From the NCBI GenBank assembly GCA_000226015.1, contig JH154873.1:63669-85735 (forward strand): a stretch of DNA of 22,067 bases. The letters run 5' to 3'. The first letter of the stretch is position 1; each line of letters opens with the position of its first letter. The stretch is from Mnemiopsis leidyi. Its lineage: Eukaryota; Ctenophora; Tentaculata; Lobata; Bolinopsidae. Below are positions 1-8,131 of this stretch, one piece after another. Made by a program: the position numbers and the translations under genes. The notes under the pieces are model-generated. The model had not been told where the DNA came from and made no database searches. It saw only the letters and a list, made by a program, of their open reading frames with translations.

Positions 1-327
1 TTCGGAGCTGGGATTAAAATCGTGTTACATTCATTCTTAATCCGTCATTCGACAAAAGTCAATTAAACTTAAGTCTAAAAGAATTTTGATCGACTTTACT
101 TTTACTGGTTATTGTTTGATCGCACATCTTGTTGCAGTTGTTGCAAGGCAATTATGTATACATTTCATGATGCAGATGTGAAATCCATTATGCGGCCTCA
201 GGCAGTTAAAACCTATAATCGTGCGCGCGGACGTGCGCGCGTACGGACGGACGGACGGACACTTTTTGAGCTAATATTCCAAAATACCCCGATTTACGCT
301 GTCGATCGCCAACCCTTGTTTTGTACT

Positions 328-347
328 TTTTGTGCACGTGCACAAAA
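328..347. repeat. Perfect 20-bp palindrome centred on CACGTG
   Basis: The sequence TTTTGTGCACGTGCACAAAA is its own reverse complement. It lies 12 bases before a second, larger hairpin. An E-box-type CACGTG core sits at its centre. Whether it is regulatory or part of a repeated element cannot be told from one copy. Confidence 0.75.
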
Positions 348-359
348 CGTATCAAAACA

Positions 360-398
360 ATCTTGCCATTTGGGCCCTTCGGGCCCAAATGGCAAGAT
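360..398. repeat. Perfect 18-bp stem hairpin with a 3-base loop
   Basis: Bases 360-377 are exactly complementary to 381-398, separated only by TTC. The stem contains GGGCCC and is almost cruciform in DNA. It lies within an intron, next to the CG-rich CGGA-repeat stretch, which suggests the end or core of a miniature element, but no target duplication was recognised. Confidence 0.85.
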
Positions 399-496
399 AC
401 GGGAAAAAATGCTCATGGTAATATGAAATGCATTTCTGTATTGTTCGAGACCGTTTTGAAATGAGCCGCTGAATCGTCCTTATTACTTTATTCCAG

Positions 497-664
497 CTGA
501 TGGATACAGTGATTGGTCAGATTGGTCTCTGTGTTCAGCTACTTGCGAGGGAGGAACTAGAACAAGAACAAGAACCTGCCTCAACCCTTCACCTATTAAC
601 GGAGAAGCTGAGTGCGAGAGAGACAGTCGCCAAATCAAGGAATGCAACAATCTTAAATGCAAAG
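497..664 (+). CDS. Exon: thrombospondin type 1 repeat
   Basis: The exon encodes a 56-residue TSP1 repeat with the WSDWSLCSATC start, a GTRTRTRTC arginine layer and six cysteines in normal spacing. It opens after a CAG acceptor at 496 and closes at a GTTTAT donor, phase 1 on both sides. TSP1 repeats act in adhesion and glycan or matrix binding outside the cell. The exon is read from plus-strand frame and has no start codon of its own, so it must be joined to exons left of the window. It was called from motif spacing, and no search was run. Confidence 0.88.
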
Positions 665-3600
665 GTTTATCTGTAAAGAAAATAAACATCCTTTATAGTC
701 ATTTAGCAACTTGTTATCTGAACCGTTGAGTTAAACCGTCGGGTTGAATGATTAGAAGTTTAGTAGCATATTCAGCAATGGTTCATGGTTCATTTTCAGC
801 GCACACATCGTTCGCTACGATGGTAAACAATAAAGAGGAGTACGCGTTCATCAAACAAACTTTAACTTTCTACCCTAATATGAAGCTTGAAGTCTCCTCC
901 ATCTTTTACTTTAAAATGCTGTTTACTGGGAACTACGATCGCGGTTGCGGCTTCACCTTCAACATTATGGATAACAACACCGAAAATATTTACCATTTGG
1001 ACATGCGGTTCAACATCAAAAACAGTTACCGAACGTTGAAACAAAGTGAAAAGCTAAACGGATATTGGCTCGGAGTCTCAACAGATTTACCAGATTTGAG
1101 GAAAGAAAACGATATATTTGTGTCAATTACTGACGAATATTTTAAATTAACGATCAACAACATTGAAATAACTCCAAAGTTGGCTACAAAATTAACGAGG
1201 CTGTCATCTTTTAATCATCTGAAATTTATCGCCTGGGGCCACTGTGCCAAGGTTTCTATAACTAACAGCTATATGAGCAATGAAGGTTAGTCTGAACATT
1301 CTTTACAATAAAATCAAGGAAATTTAAGCTAAGAGATAGAGCCCAACAGAGCTGAAGAGTATCGCCCAGGCCGTGTAAAATCTTACTTTTATGTTACTAT
1401 TTCAGCAAAGACCTTGCTTCAAAATCAGTCATATGAATTAAAACCGAGAAAGCAAAGTTAACTTTTAAATCTGTCAATTTTAATTTCAATTTCAATTTCA
1501 ACAAAACAAACCGTCATTCAAGACGCCATATTTCAGGGGGAGAATTTAAATTTGTTCTCATGAATGACAGAAACAACCGTGCAAAGCTGGGAAAAAGTTT
1601 TGGCCTTCTTTTGGCTTATCGGGCGGGATCTTCCCAGGTGAACCTCCGTTTTATTCATGATTATTTGTACTTTTTGTATAATAAGCTTGGTTCAGTAAGG
1701 TTCTCATACGTTAAAGTCTATATTCACAGAGAGGAACGATTTGCGGAAACAAATTTAGCACGCGGACAGCAGATGTCATTTGTAGAGAGTTGGGATTTAG
1801 AGGGGCGGAACACTGGACAACGGGAGTCGACTGGCCGGACGTTCGGAGCAAATACAGGACAATTTTATCTGACGTAGTGTGTGGATTGAACAGCTCAACC
1901 TTTAGGGACTGTTCTTACAGTGAACAGTCGTCTCTGAACTGCAGCGATGAGAAGGCTGTGCTTCTTTCTTGCACTTCAAACAATGGTGGGTATATCATCT
2001 GATAGAAACGTTAAATGTCACTGAGCCTCATGATGGTATGAAAGTAATCTAAATTCAATCTTTCGAAAATTTATGACTTCTTTCCTGCATTATTGACCAT
2101 TTAATTGATGAAAAAGTACAAATCGTTTAATTACCCTCGTCCCTCGCAGATACCTGCAAAGTGATGGAGCACAATAAGTTCTTAAAATTGGTCTGCAATG
2201 ACCGTAACGGAAAACAATACTTCAAATGTTTGCATTCCAACACGTACTACGACATAAATGCAGCTTTACCTGGCTGGAGCAAATTTAGTCAGCTATGTGA
2301 GAACGACCCAAAATTTTACCAAGTGTGCGGAGCTGGGCATGATGAAACTTTTGGAGAAGGCGCCAACATTGACGTTTTTTGTGGACAGTACATTTGTCAA
2401 GACGAGAATGGGGTTTATACCAGTGGTTACAAAGCTGAGTCCACTTACTCCTGTGACGGCTTGAATCAGTGTGTCAATACAAAGTTGGACGAAGCTGACT
2501 GCACGGAGAATGGAACAATGCACTTTCCAGCTTCGAGAGTTTGTGATGGTTATTGTGACCTGGTGAACTGTAAAGACGAGTCTTCGTGTAATGGCTATGA
2601 GTACGGACAGACTTGCGAAGACGAGTACATTCAACCAAATTTAATTGGCTTTCGGATGGACAAACGTAATGCGTTTTTGTACAAATACACCGGAAATGGA
2701 AGTTGTGGTGAGGACATCGAAGGCGCTACAGATAATAATCACACTTGCATTTTCTTCAATAGCCAGCTCATTGGCAAAGTTCACGATGTAAGGACTGAAG
2801 AACTCAAACAGGAGATAAAAATAACCAAATTTTCAAGGTGTGGTACATTTAAATACAGACAAAAAGCGATAGATGATGCCTTCTGGATAAACTCCGTATA
2901 CAATCCTTATTGTAAAAACTTTTTGGATCAAACAAATTGCTCCGACTCATCCATGATCACATTGAACTGTACTGTCAATGGATATACAGCATCCATATCA
3001 AACCATATTTTATGCCATGGAATTTCTAGTTTACAGCTTTGTGAAGATGGAATCGAAAACAAGTGCGTGACCCTCTCTTCCACATGCCGAAATTTACACA
3101 AGCACAAAATGTGCGACAATGAGACCGACTGTTTCGATCGAAGTGATGAAGAGGATATGATCTGTAAACGACTCACACAAAACTCATGTGTCAGAAAAGT
3201 TGGCAAAAAAAGCCTAAGAATTCCAATTGCATGGCTTATGGATGGCATTTCAGACTGTCAAAATGGTATTGATGAGGTAGCTACATGGCCTACTTGCGGT
3301 AACGGTAAAACTATCCGTTTCGTTTCCGATAACTCGACTTGTTCAGACGACTACATATGCCAACAAGAGGCAAACTTTAATTATGTGGGAATTGACGAAC
3401 TCTGCGATGGAATTGACACTTGCGGCAGAGAGAATTTAGTCTGTAAGTTTTCTAGGTCAAAACCACACTTATTCACTCGAGTGCGTCACGGAGAGGCTAA
3501 CAAAATGGAGCTATCCTATTGCCAAAGAGGTTTACGATCAATTGAACTTCTTGGAACTGAATGCGGGCCGGTTACATTTGAATATCCACGAGGCGAAATA

Positions 3601-5307
3601 TTTGGCCTTGCAGAAAAGAAAGTATTGCATCTTCCAATGACCACAGTCAACTGTCAATATTTGTACGGAGAAGTATATGTATACTCAAGCTGCACAGGCA
3701 AATGTGGAAAGACCCACGCGTGTCCTCTAACAAGGTCAATACGTCACGATTCTTGTCCGGGACAATATAAAGACAGGACCTATACAGTGGTGGGTAACGA
3801 CAAACTGACTTTCTTGATAAAACAACAGGGGACTTATAACAGTGACATATTTGTGTGTGGCAACAACCGCTGTATCTCATATCAGAAAGTTTGTGACCTG
3901 GTTGACGATTGTGGGGATGGAAGTGATGAGCTGACTTGTACAAACCATGTAAAATGTGGTGGCAGTGAGAACAGTTTCATAGCGGTTACTCAGCAGTGTG
4001 ATGGGAATTTCGACTGTTTGGACCTATCAGACGAATGTAACGATTTTTGTCAAAAGCTCATAATTGAGAACAGTATTCTGAAAATCATGTCTTGGACGAT
4101 AGGACTACTTGCAGTGCTTCTTAACCTAATTTCCTTCATTCCTAACCTGACCTCCCTAAGAAAATGCTCGAGCCAAGTTTCGTTGCTCAACAAGCTCCTT
4201 ATATTAATTATTTGCTTTGGTGATTTATTGGTGGGGATATACTTGTTGACAATTTCTGCTGTCGACTTTGAGATGGGAGCAAGTTATTGTCGTAACCAGA
4301 GAACGTGGTTGACAGGTGACTCTTGCGCTATACTCGGGGTTATAAGCACATTTGGGTCCCAGCTGTCTCTATTTTCAATGACACTTTTAAGTATGATTAG
4401 AATGTACGGTGTAAGAAACTCCATGAGGATTAGCCACCCTCTCAACAAAAAAGGAATTTTGATGAACATTGCCATCATTTTAACAGTTACTTTTGTGGCT
4501 TTGGCTATTGCAGTGATTCCGCTGCATCATTCTTTTGAGGACTTTTTCGTGAACGGACTCTCATATGACCCGAAAATACCTCTTTTCGCTGGTTTTCCAG
4601 AAAAACGACAGCTTAAGAATGTGTTGAATGCATATCATGGCAGAATAAAGGATCGGTACCTATCATGGCGGCAAATAATTCCTTTAATGAAAGCGATGTT
4701 TACCGACAATTACTACGGTTTGTCACACAAAGATGTTCATTTCTATGGCAACGATGGTGTATGTCTGTTTAAATATTTTGTGAATGCTGATGACCCACAA
4801 AGGGACTATGTCTGGTCGATACTGGCAACTAACTTGGTATGTTTTGCAATCATATCACTCTCATATGTAATCATTGGTTTGATTTCCTTCAGAACATCAC
4901 GACTCTTGACATCCAGTAAAAGTAGCGCGAATAAAGCGATCAAGGATAGAAACCAGAAAATGAATACAAAGATTGCCATCATCATTTTTACGGACTTCTG
5001 TTGCTGGGTACCTTTTATAATCATTTGTGCGCTTCACACTCTGGGTAAAATGGACGCTAGTCCTTGGTATGCAATGTTTTCAGTGGTGCTTTTGCCGATA
5101 AACTCGGTTATAAACCCTTTGCTTTACAACAACACCCTAGCAGTTGTGTTTGGCAGGGCCTTCAACTCCGCGAGGAATTTGCTGTCACAGCAAGAATCTA
5201 CAAACACTGATAATCAAACGACTCATTGCTTGAGCAACATAAATAAGCTTGGATCATCATGTCCCACGCCAGGGAAGCTTGCTTGTGAGAAGGATACAGC
5301 GCAATAA
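497..5307 (+). CDS. Mosaic-ectodomain LDLa/rhodopsin-type GPCR (5' partial): TSP1, galectin-like, SRCR, LDLa array, 7TM
   Basis: This is a surface receptor with a long extracellular region and a class A seven-helix domain. Exons, inferred from GT-AG borders and frame, are 497-664, 776-1285, 1696-1985 and 2150-5307. Every junction is phase 1, so each exon is a symmetric module. The modules are TSP1, galectin-like lectin, SRCR, then LDLa repeats fused to 7TM. The 7TM has LGR/RXFP/GRL101-like signatures (GDLLVGIYLL in helix 2, IIIFTDFCCW in helix 6, NPLLY in helix 7), but no leucine-rich repeats precede it. Similar LDLa GPCRs are, from memory, expanded in sea anemones and corals. Ligand and G protein are unknown. 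The signal peptide and any further modules lie left of the window. AATAAA follows at 5361-5366. Caveat: an apparent one-base frame break lies in the SRCR exon. Confidence 0.85.
776..1285 (+). CDS. Exon: galectin-like lectin domain
   Basis: The 170-codon exon joins the TSP1 exon in phase 1 (AAA G / CA ATG) and ends at a good AAG-GTTAGT donor, again phase 1. The translated core shows a galectin-fold pattern. A CGFTFNI strand is followed by YHLDMRFN in place of the usual HFNPRF, then NSYR, GYW, a FVSITDEYFKLTINN strand pair resembling the F-strand 'F.V.VNG', and a final LKFIAWGHCAKVSI strand. The histidine, arginine, asparagine and tryptophan of the sugar site are partly retained. The glutamate and arginine of the WxxExR motif are not seen (WLGVSTDL instead), so galactoside binding may be altered. 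An ATG-started frame from 748 is an artefact of reading into the intron. Confidence 0.72.
1286..1695 (+). other. Intron between the galectin-like and SRCR exons
   Basis: Donor GTTAGT at 1286 and acceptor TTCAG ending at 1695 bound this 410-base intron, phase 1. It contains a short hexamer repeat (TTTCAA three times, about 1482-1501). No other gene is visible. An open frame beginning at 1560 runs through the intron into the SRCR exon and is coding only from 1696 on. Confidence 0.6.
1696..1985 (+). CDS. Exon: SRCR domain, with an apparent one-base frame break
   Basis: The exon encodes a scavenger-receptor cysteine-rich domain of about 95 residues with six cysteines in the order TIC, VIC, VVC, RDC, LNC, LSC, typical of the six-cysteine class. 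The recognisable core is DVICRELGFRGAEHW, then TILSDVVCG and FRDCSY. The first strand (VRFSYVKVYIHRE) is in one frame and the rest (GTICGNKF onward) in another. The switch falls at about 1729-1736 in GAGAGGAACG and is what a single lost G would give. The start phase (1) matches the upstream exon and the end phase (1) matches the downstream one. The alternative is an acceptor at 1733/1734, also phase 1, with the first strand on an unseen exon. Confidence 0.8.
2150..5307 (+). CDS. Terminal exon: LDLa modules, 7TM domain and tail of the receptor
   Basis: The exon starts after CCTCGCAG in phase 1 and is open for about 1,050 codons to TAA. LDLa-type modules lie at about 2470-2590, 3064-3165, 3187-3297 (degenerate), 3340-3444 (degenerate), 3850-3940 (canonical, with CDLVDDCGDGSDELTC) and 3955-4038 (QCDGNFDCLDLSDEC). 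Helices are at about 4087-4150, 4180-4250, 4321-4410, 4456-4525, 4810-4890, 4966-5035 and 5065-5130. Helix 3 ends in SMIRMYG in place of E/DRY. Extracellular loop 2 is unusually long (about 92 residues, 4527-4804) and contains the cysteine of GVCLFKYF, the likely disulfide partner of the helix-3 cysteine. NPLLY is at 5113-5127. The tail is about 58 residues. Confidence 0.92.
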
Positions 5308-7241
5308 ACCGGACTAATTTTTCATTATTAAGCCCCTCTCCTATCCGCTACCCCATTTCCAATAAATATTCTATAGCCTGGCTCCCAATCCCACCTCCCT
5401 ACCTATCTATAAACTCTAGTCTCTCTCACTCGTCTAATTAACTTGTTAAGTTCGATTCAAGGATTTTTGTCTTGTCCAGGACAGGAAAATAAGTCTCTTG
5501 TTGAGAAGGAGATCAAGAATTGATCGAGCTTTTGTTCAAGATCTAAGAACTTTAGAGTAATAAATCAGTTTCTCTTCATTCTTAAATCTTTTTTCGTGTT
5601 ATTTGAGGGCGTTATACTTTTGTACTCGATTTTAAGTAAATATTATACCTTTATAACTAATCTCAAACAAGTTATATGATTTCATAAAATCTAAGAATTA
5701 CGTGGTAAAGTAAATCAATTGAACATATACGCTTCGTCAAAAATGACACCGTGGTTGATGAAAGTGAACTTTTAAAAGTATCCGGGATCATGAATGGTCG
5801 GTGGGGATGTGGACCCACTTATACATAAGTATACTGTTTTGAATCAATCAATTCTTTGAATACTCAATTGTGAACTGATTGAACTATTTGAATAATGCAA
5901 ATTATTTATCTCTGCCATCTCTTCTGCCATCTCTGTTTATTCCTTTCTGATCTCTCGATTTCACACTCGTCTTGACTCTCATCTATACAGCACAGTACAT
6001 ATGCCATATACATAAGTATTACCCAAACTGTATTCTGTAAGTGTAATTAGCAGAATCGTGTGGCGTACACTGCGCCACAATTTCGTCCACGCCGAAGAAG
6101 TGCTCAACCGCCGTTCAAGATAATAGAATGAGTAAGTACACGGACAGCTGTACGCGGGGAAGTAAATCAACTGACCAATCCGAATTGAACGGGCAATAAC
6201 GCCTTTTTACACAGCACGCTACTTGGACTTTTCTGTGACACGGACTGAACCGCGACAAGTCTATAAACATTATCCCGGAACAGTCCCACGACAATCAATT
6301 TCCGTGACAAATTTAATTATGTTTTATCGCGGCAGAGTCTGCGACAAGGTTGCCTTTACTTATCACCTTCAAGGGCTCTTATCAAGGTCTCTTACGATAA
6401 GGCTCTTATTAACGTAATCAACAAATTCTATGATGAAATTAATCAGCTCCATTTTCCATTTTTGGATTGGTTCTAAAAAAATCCTTCCGGTTGTTGCTGT
6501 GTTCTAACTGTAATGGCACAATTTTTAAATTATAGCGACCTGGTTACTTAATATAATAACTTGGCGTTTTAAATTTTATAATCAGCTCCTCTACCTCTCA
6601 TTCATGGTCTGATTTTATCACATTGAAACCTTTTTAAAGGAATCACGAAGAATGGTCGAAGTATCCAAAAGTGGACATTTTTGGGCGCCGTTGCAGTAAT
6701 TTAATCATAAAAAAAGTGATTACTGATTCATCATAATCCACACCTCACATAACTTATTAATTGGTACAATTTACGATGATAACACATTCCGAAAATTAAA
6801 AGTTTTGAAAGTCATGGCATCATTATTTAAAAAGTTTTCGCACAGATCATGCTCTCACTTCGCAATCGAAATTTTTCCTAAGCAACTAGAACTAGCGGCT
6901 CAGGAGGCTAACGGTAAAAATTTGCTCTAAGATTGATCGGCTATTTAATTTTAAAATCGTTCCAGCTGAGATTATTTTTTGTCGACAATTTTCAAAAACT
7001 TTTAGTTAAGTTCATGCTTCCTTTAAATGTTGCGGTTAATCTTAACATTTCTAGGACATCAAGTTTCATTTCATACCATACTTCGCAAAATCTTCGTAAC
7101 TTCGAGAATTCGACTCTGTGCTGCATACATATAGAATTTCACAGAAGATTACAAAATCTATTTCTAGCTCTTAAGCATAACCATTTAAATAAATTACTTT
7201 CAATTTCCACTTCAATATATTAACGGGTCATTTAAGAAAGG
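5308..7241. other. Intergenic region without a supported gene
   Basis: The receptor's 3' untranslated region probably runs to an AATAAA at 5361-5366; another ATAAA-type signal is near 5560. The rest is AT-rich with short, isolated open frames on both strands that have no domain signature. Minor local structure includes CTGCCATCTCTT repeats near 5910-5940 and four spaced CGCGACAA-like words at 6250-6345. The 5' flank of the secreted-protein gene lies at the right end. Confidence 0.6.
5361..5366 (+). terminator. Polyadenylation signal AATAAA of the receptor gene
   Basis: AATAAA lies 54 bases after the receptor stop codon on the same strand and is the first canonical signal downstream. Actual cleavage cannot be seen from sequence. 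Confidence 0.5.
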
Positions 7242-7768
7242 ATGATGCTAAATGCTGTAGCGGCAATAGCGCTATTGGTGACTGTCACTAGTTGCTGCTC
7301 GATAGAGGAAGAAATAACGAGAATTTCGGTGAGGGAGGCAATGAGAAGCGAGTTGGAGGCCAAGAAAGAGGTGGATGTTGCCCGGCAAGAGATGCAAGAG
7401 ATGAAGAAGGAGCTCGCCTGGTACAGTCTCCACGTGGCGGCGGCGGCAGCTTGTCGAGGCAGCACTCCATCCGGCGGGACGGGCCCCCATGCTAACGTCG
7501 TCCTGGCAAAAGAGAACACCCGGTCCTGTGATGACCAGTGTGCAGACACGTATTTCACAGAGTGTGATGCTGATGTTTCCATTCAGGGGGACTTTGGGAA
7601 AGCAACCTCTTACACGTCTCGGCCCGGGTTGGTTACTTCTACAACTACGGCTGCGCCACAGCCGGCAACACCAATGTCCAATTTGATGAAGTTAAAGCTG
7701 ATGACGACGGGGTCCTAGAAGGAACTGGAATCGCTTACTACAGATTTTGTTGCTGCCGCAAACCTTAG
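7242..7768 (+). CDS. Small secreted cysteine-rich protein, with apparent one-base frame break
   Basis: The gene appears intronless. It starts MMLNAVAAIALLVTVTSCCS, a good signal peptide, followed by a charged helical stretch (about residues 21-60, rich in E, K and R, possibly coiled coil), an Ala/Gly/Ser linker, and a cysteine region with CDDQCADTYFTECDADVSIQ and GKATSYTSR. The frame then fails. Read on as it stands it ends at 7716-7718 in low-complexity Thr/Ala/Pro. From about 7628 the neighbouring frame gives VGYFYNYGCATAGN, FDEVKADDDGVL and YYRFCCCRKP, then a stop at 7766-7768, which looks like the true C-terminus. One base lost in the GGCCCGGG run (7621-7628) would explain it. I recall similar tails in uncharacterised cnidarian secreted proteins, but function is unknown. 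AATAAA lies at 7989-7994. Confidence 0.72.
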
Positions 7769-7988
7769 AAAATGCGGAACTGTCTAATTACCTACTTATG
7801 AAAACTCAAAAAGTGAACCTCGATCATGAACATAGCAGCTGTTTTCTCTGTTTATTTTAAACTGCTTTGGTTTAAACATCATTAATTCAAGAAGGAAATA
7901 ACATATGTATGATAAATTTGATTGTGTTTCACTTTAGTATAAGATTGTTTGATAACTTACCGATATATTGAAGTTGAAAATGGATGTA

Positions 7989-7994
7989 AAATAA
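7989..7994 (+). terminator. Polyadenylation signal AATAAA, secreted-protein gene
   Basis: This is a canonical AATAAA about 220 bases after the secreted-protein stop codon on the same strand. The plus-strand transcript would end just short of the last recognised dynein exon, which is on the other strand. Confidence 0.45.
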
Positions 7995-8131
7995 ATTACG
8001 ATGTAAAATCAAGTGTATGTTAAGAAAGACTTAATTCTTGCGTTTCCGCTGCGCCACAGTAACAAACGGTATTTGTCATTTCAAATAAGTGAGTATAAAT
8101 GCGCCACATTCCCACTTCCCCGGAAAAAAAC

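Larger units (their letters stand above)
1..496 (+). other. Intron of the receptor gene upstream of its TSP1 exon, with palindromic repeat DNA
   Basis: No coding exon is visible here. The segment ends in a normal acceptor (pyrimidine-rich stretch and CAG at 494-496) immediately before the TSP1 exon, so it is read as intron sequence of the receptor gene. It carries a CG-rich stretch with a (CGGA)4 run at about 221-260, a perfect 20-bp palindrome at 328-347 and a hairpin at 360-398. Open frames on both strands across 112-426 are explained by this symmetric, low-complexity sequence rather than by coding. Confidence 0.6.

Noticed and set aside
112-426. Open frames on both strands near the left edge
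   Set aside because: They follow the palindromes and the CGGA array, which keep both strands open; no domain is present and the region reads as intron.
748-775. ATG at 748 as start of an independent galectin-like gene
   Set aside because: The CAG acceptor at 773-775 and phase match with the TSP1 donor show that this ATG is intronic; no signal peptide follows it.
5445-5470. tRNA T-loop-like GTTCGATTC
   Set aside because: The flanking bases do not form a T stem and no A box, anticodon arm or acceptor stem surrounds it.
7232-7582. Antisense and alternate-frame open frames over the secreted-protein gene
   Set aside because: They are shadows of the GC-rich coding frame; only the plus frame has a signal peptide and ordered cysteines.
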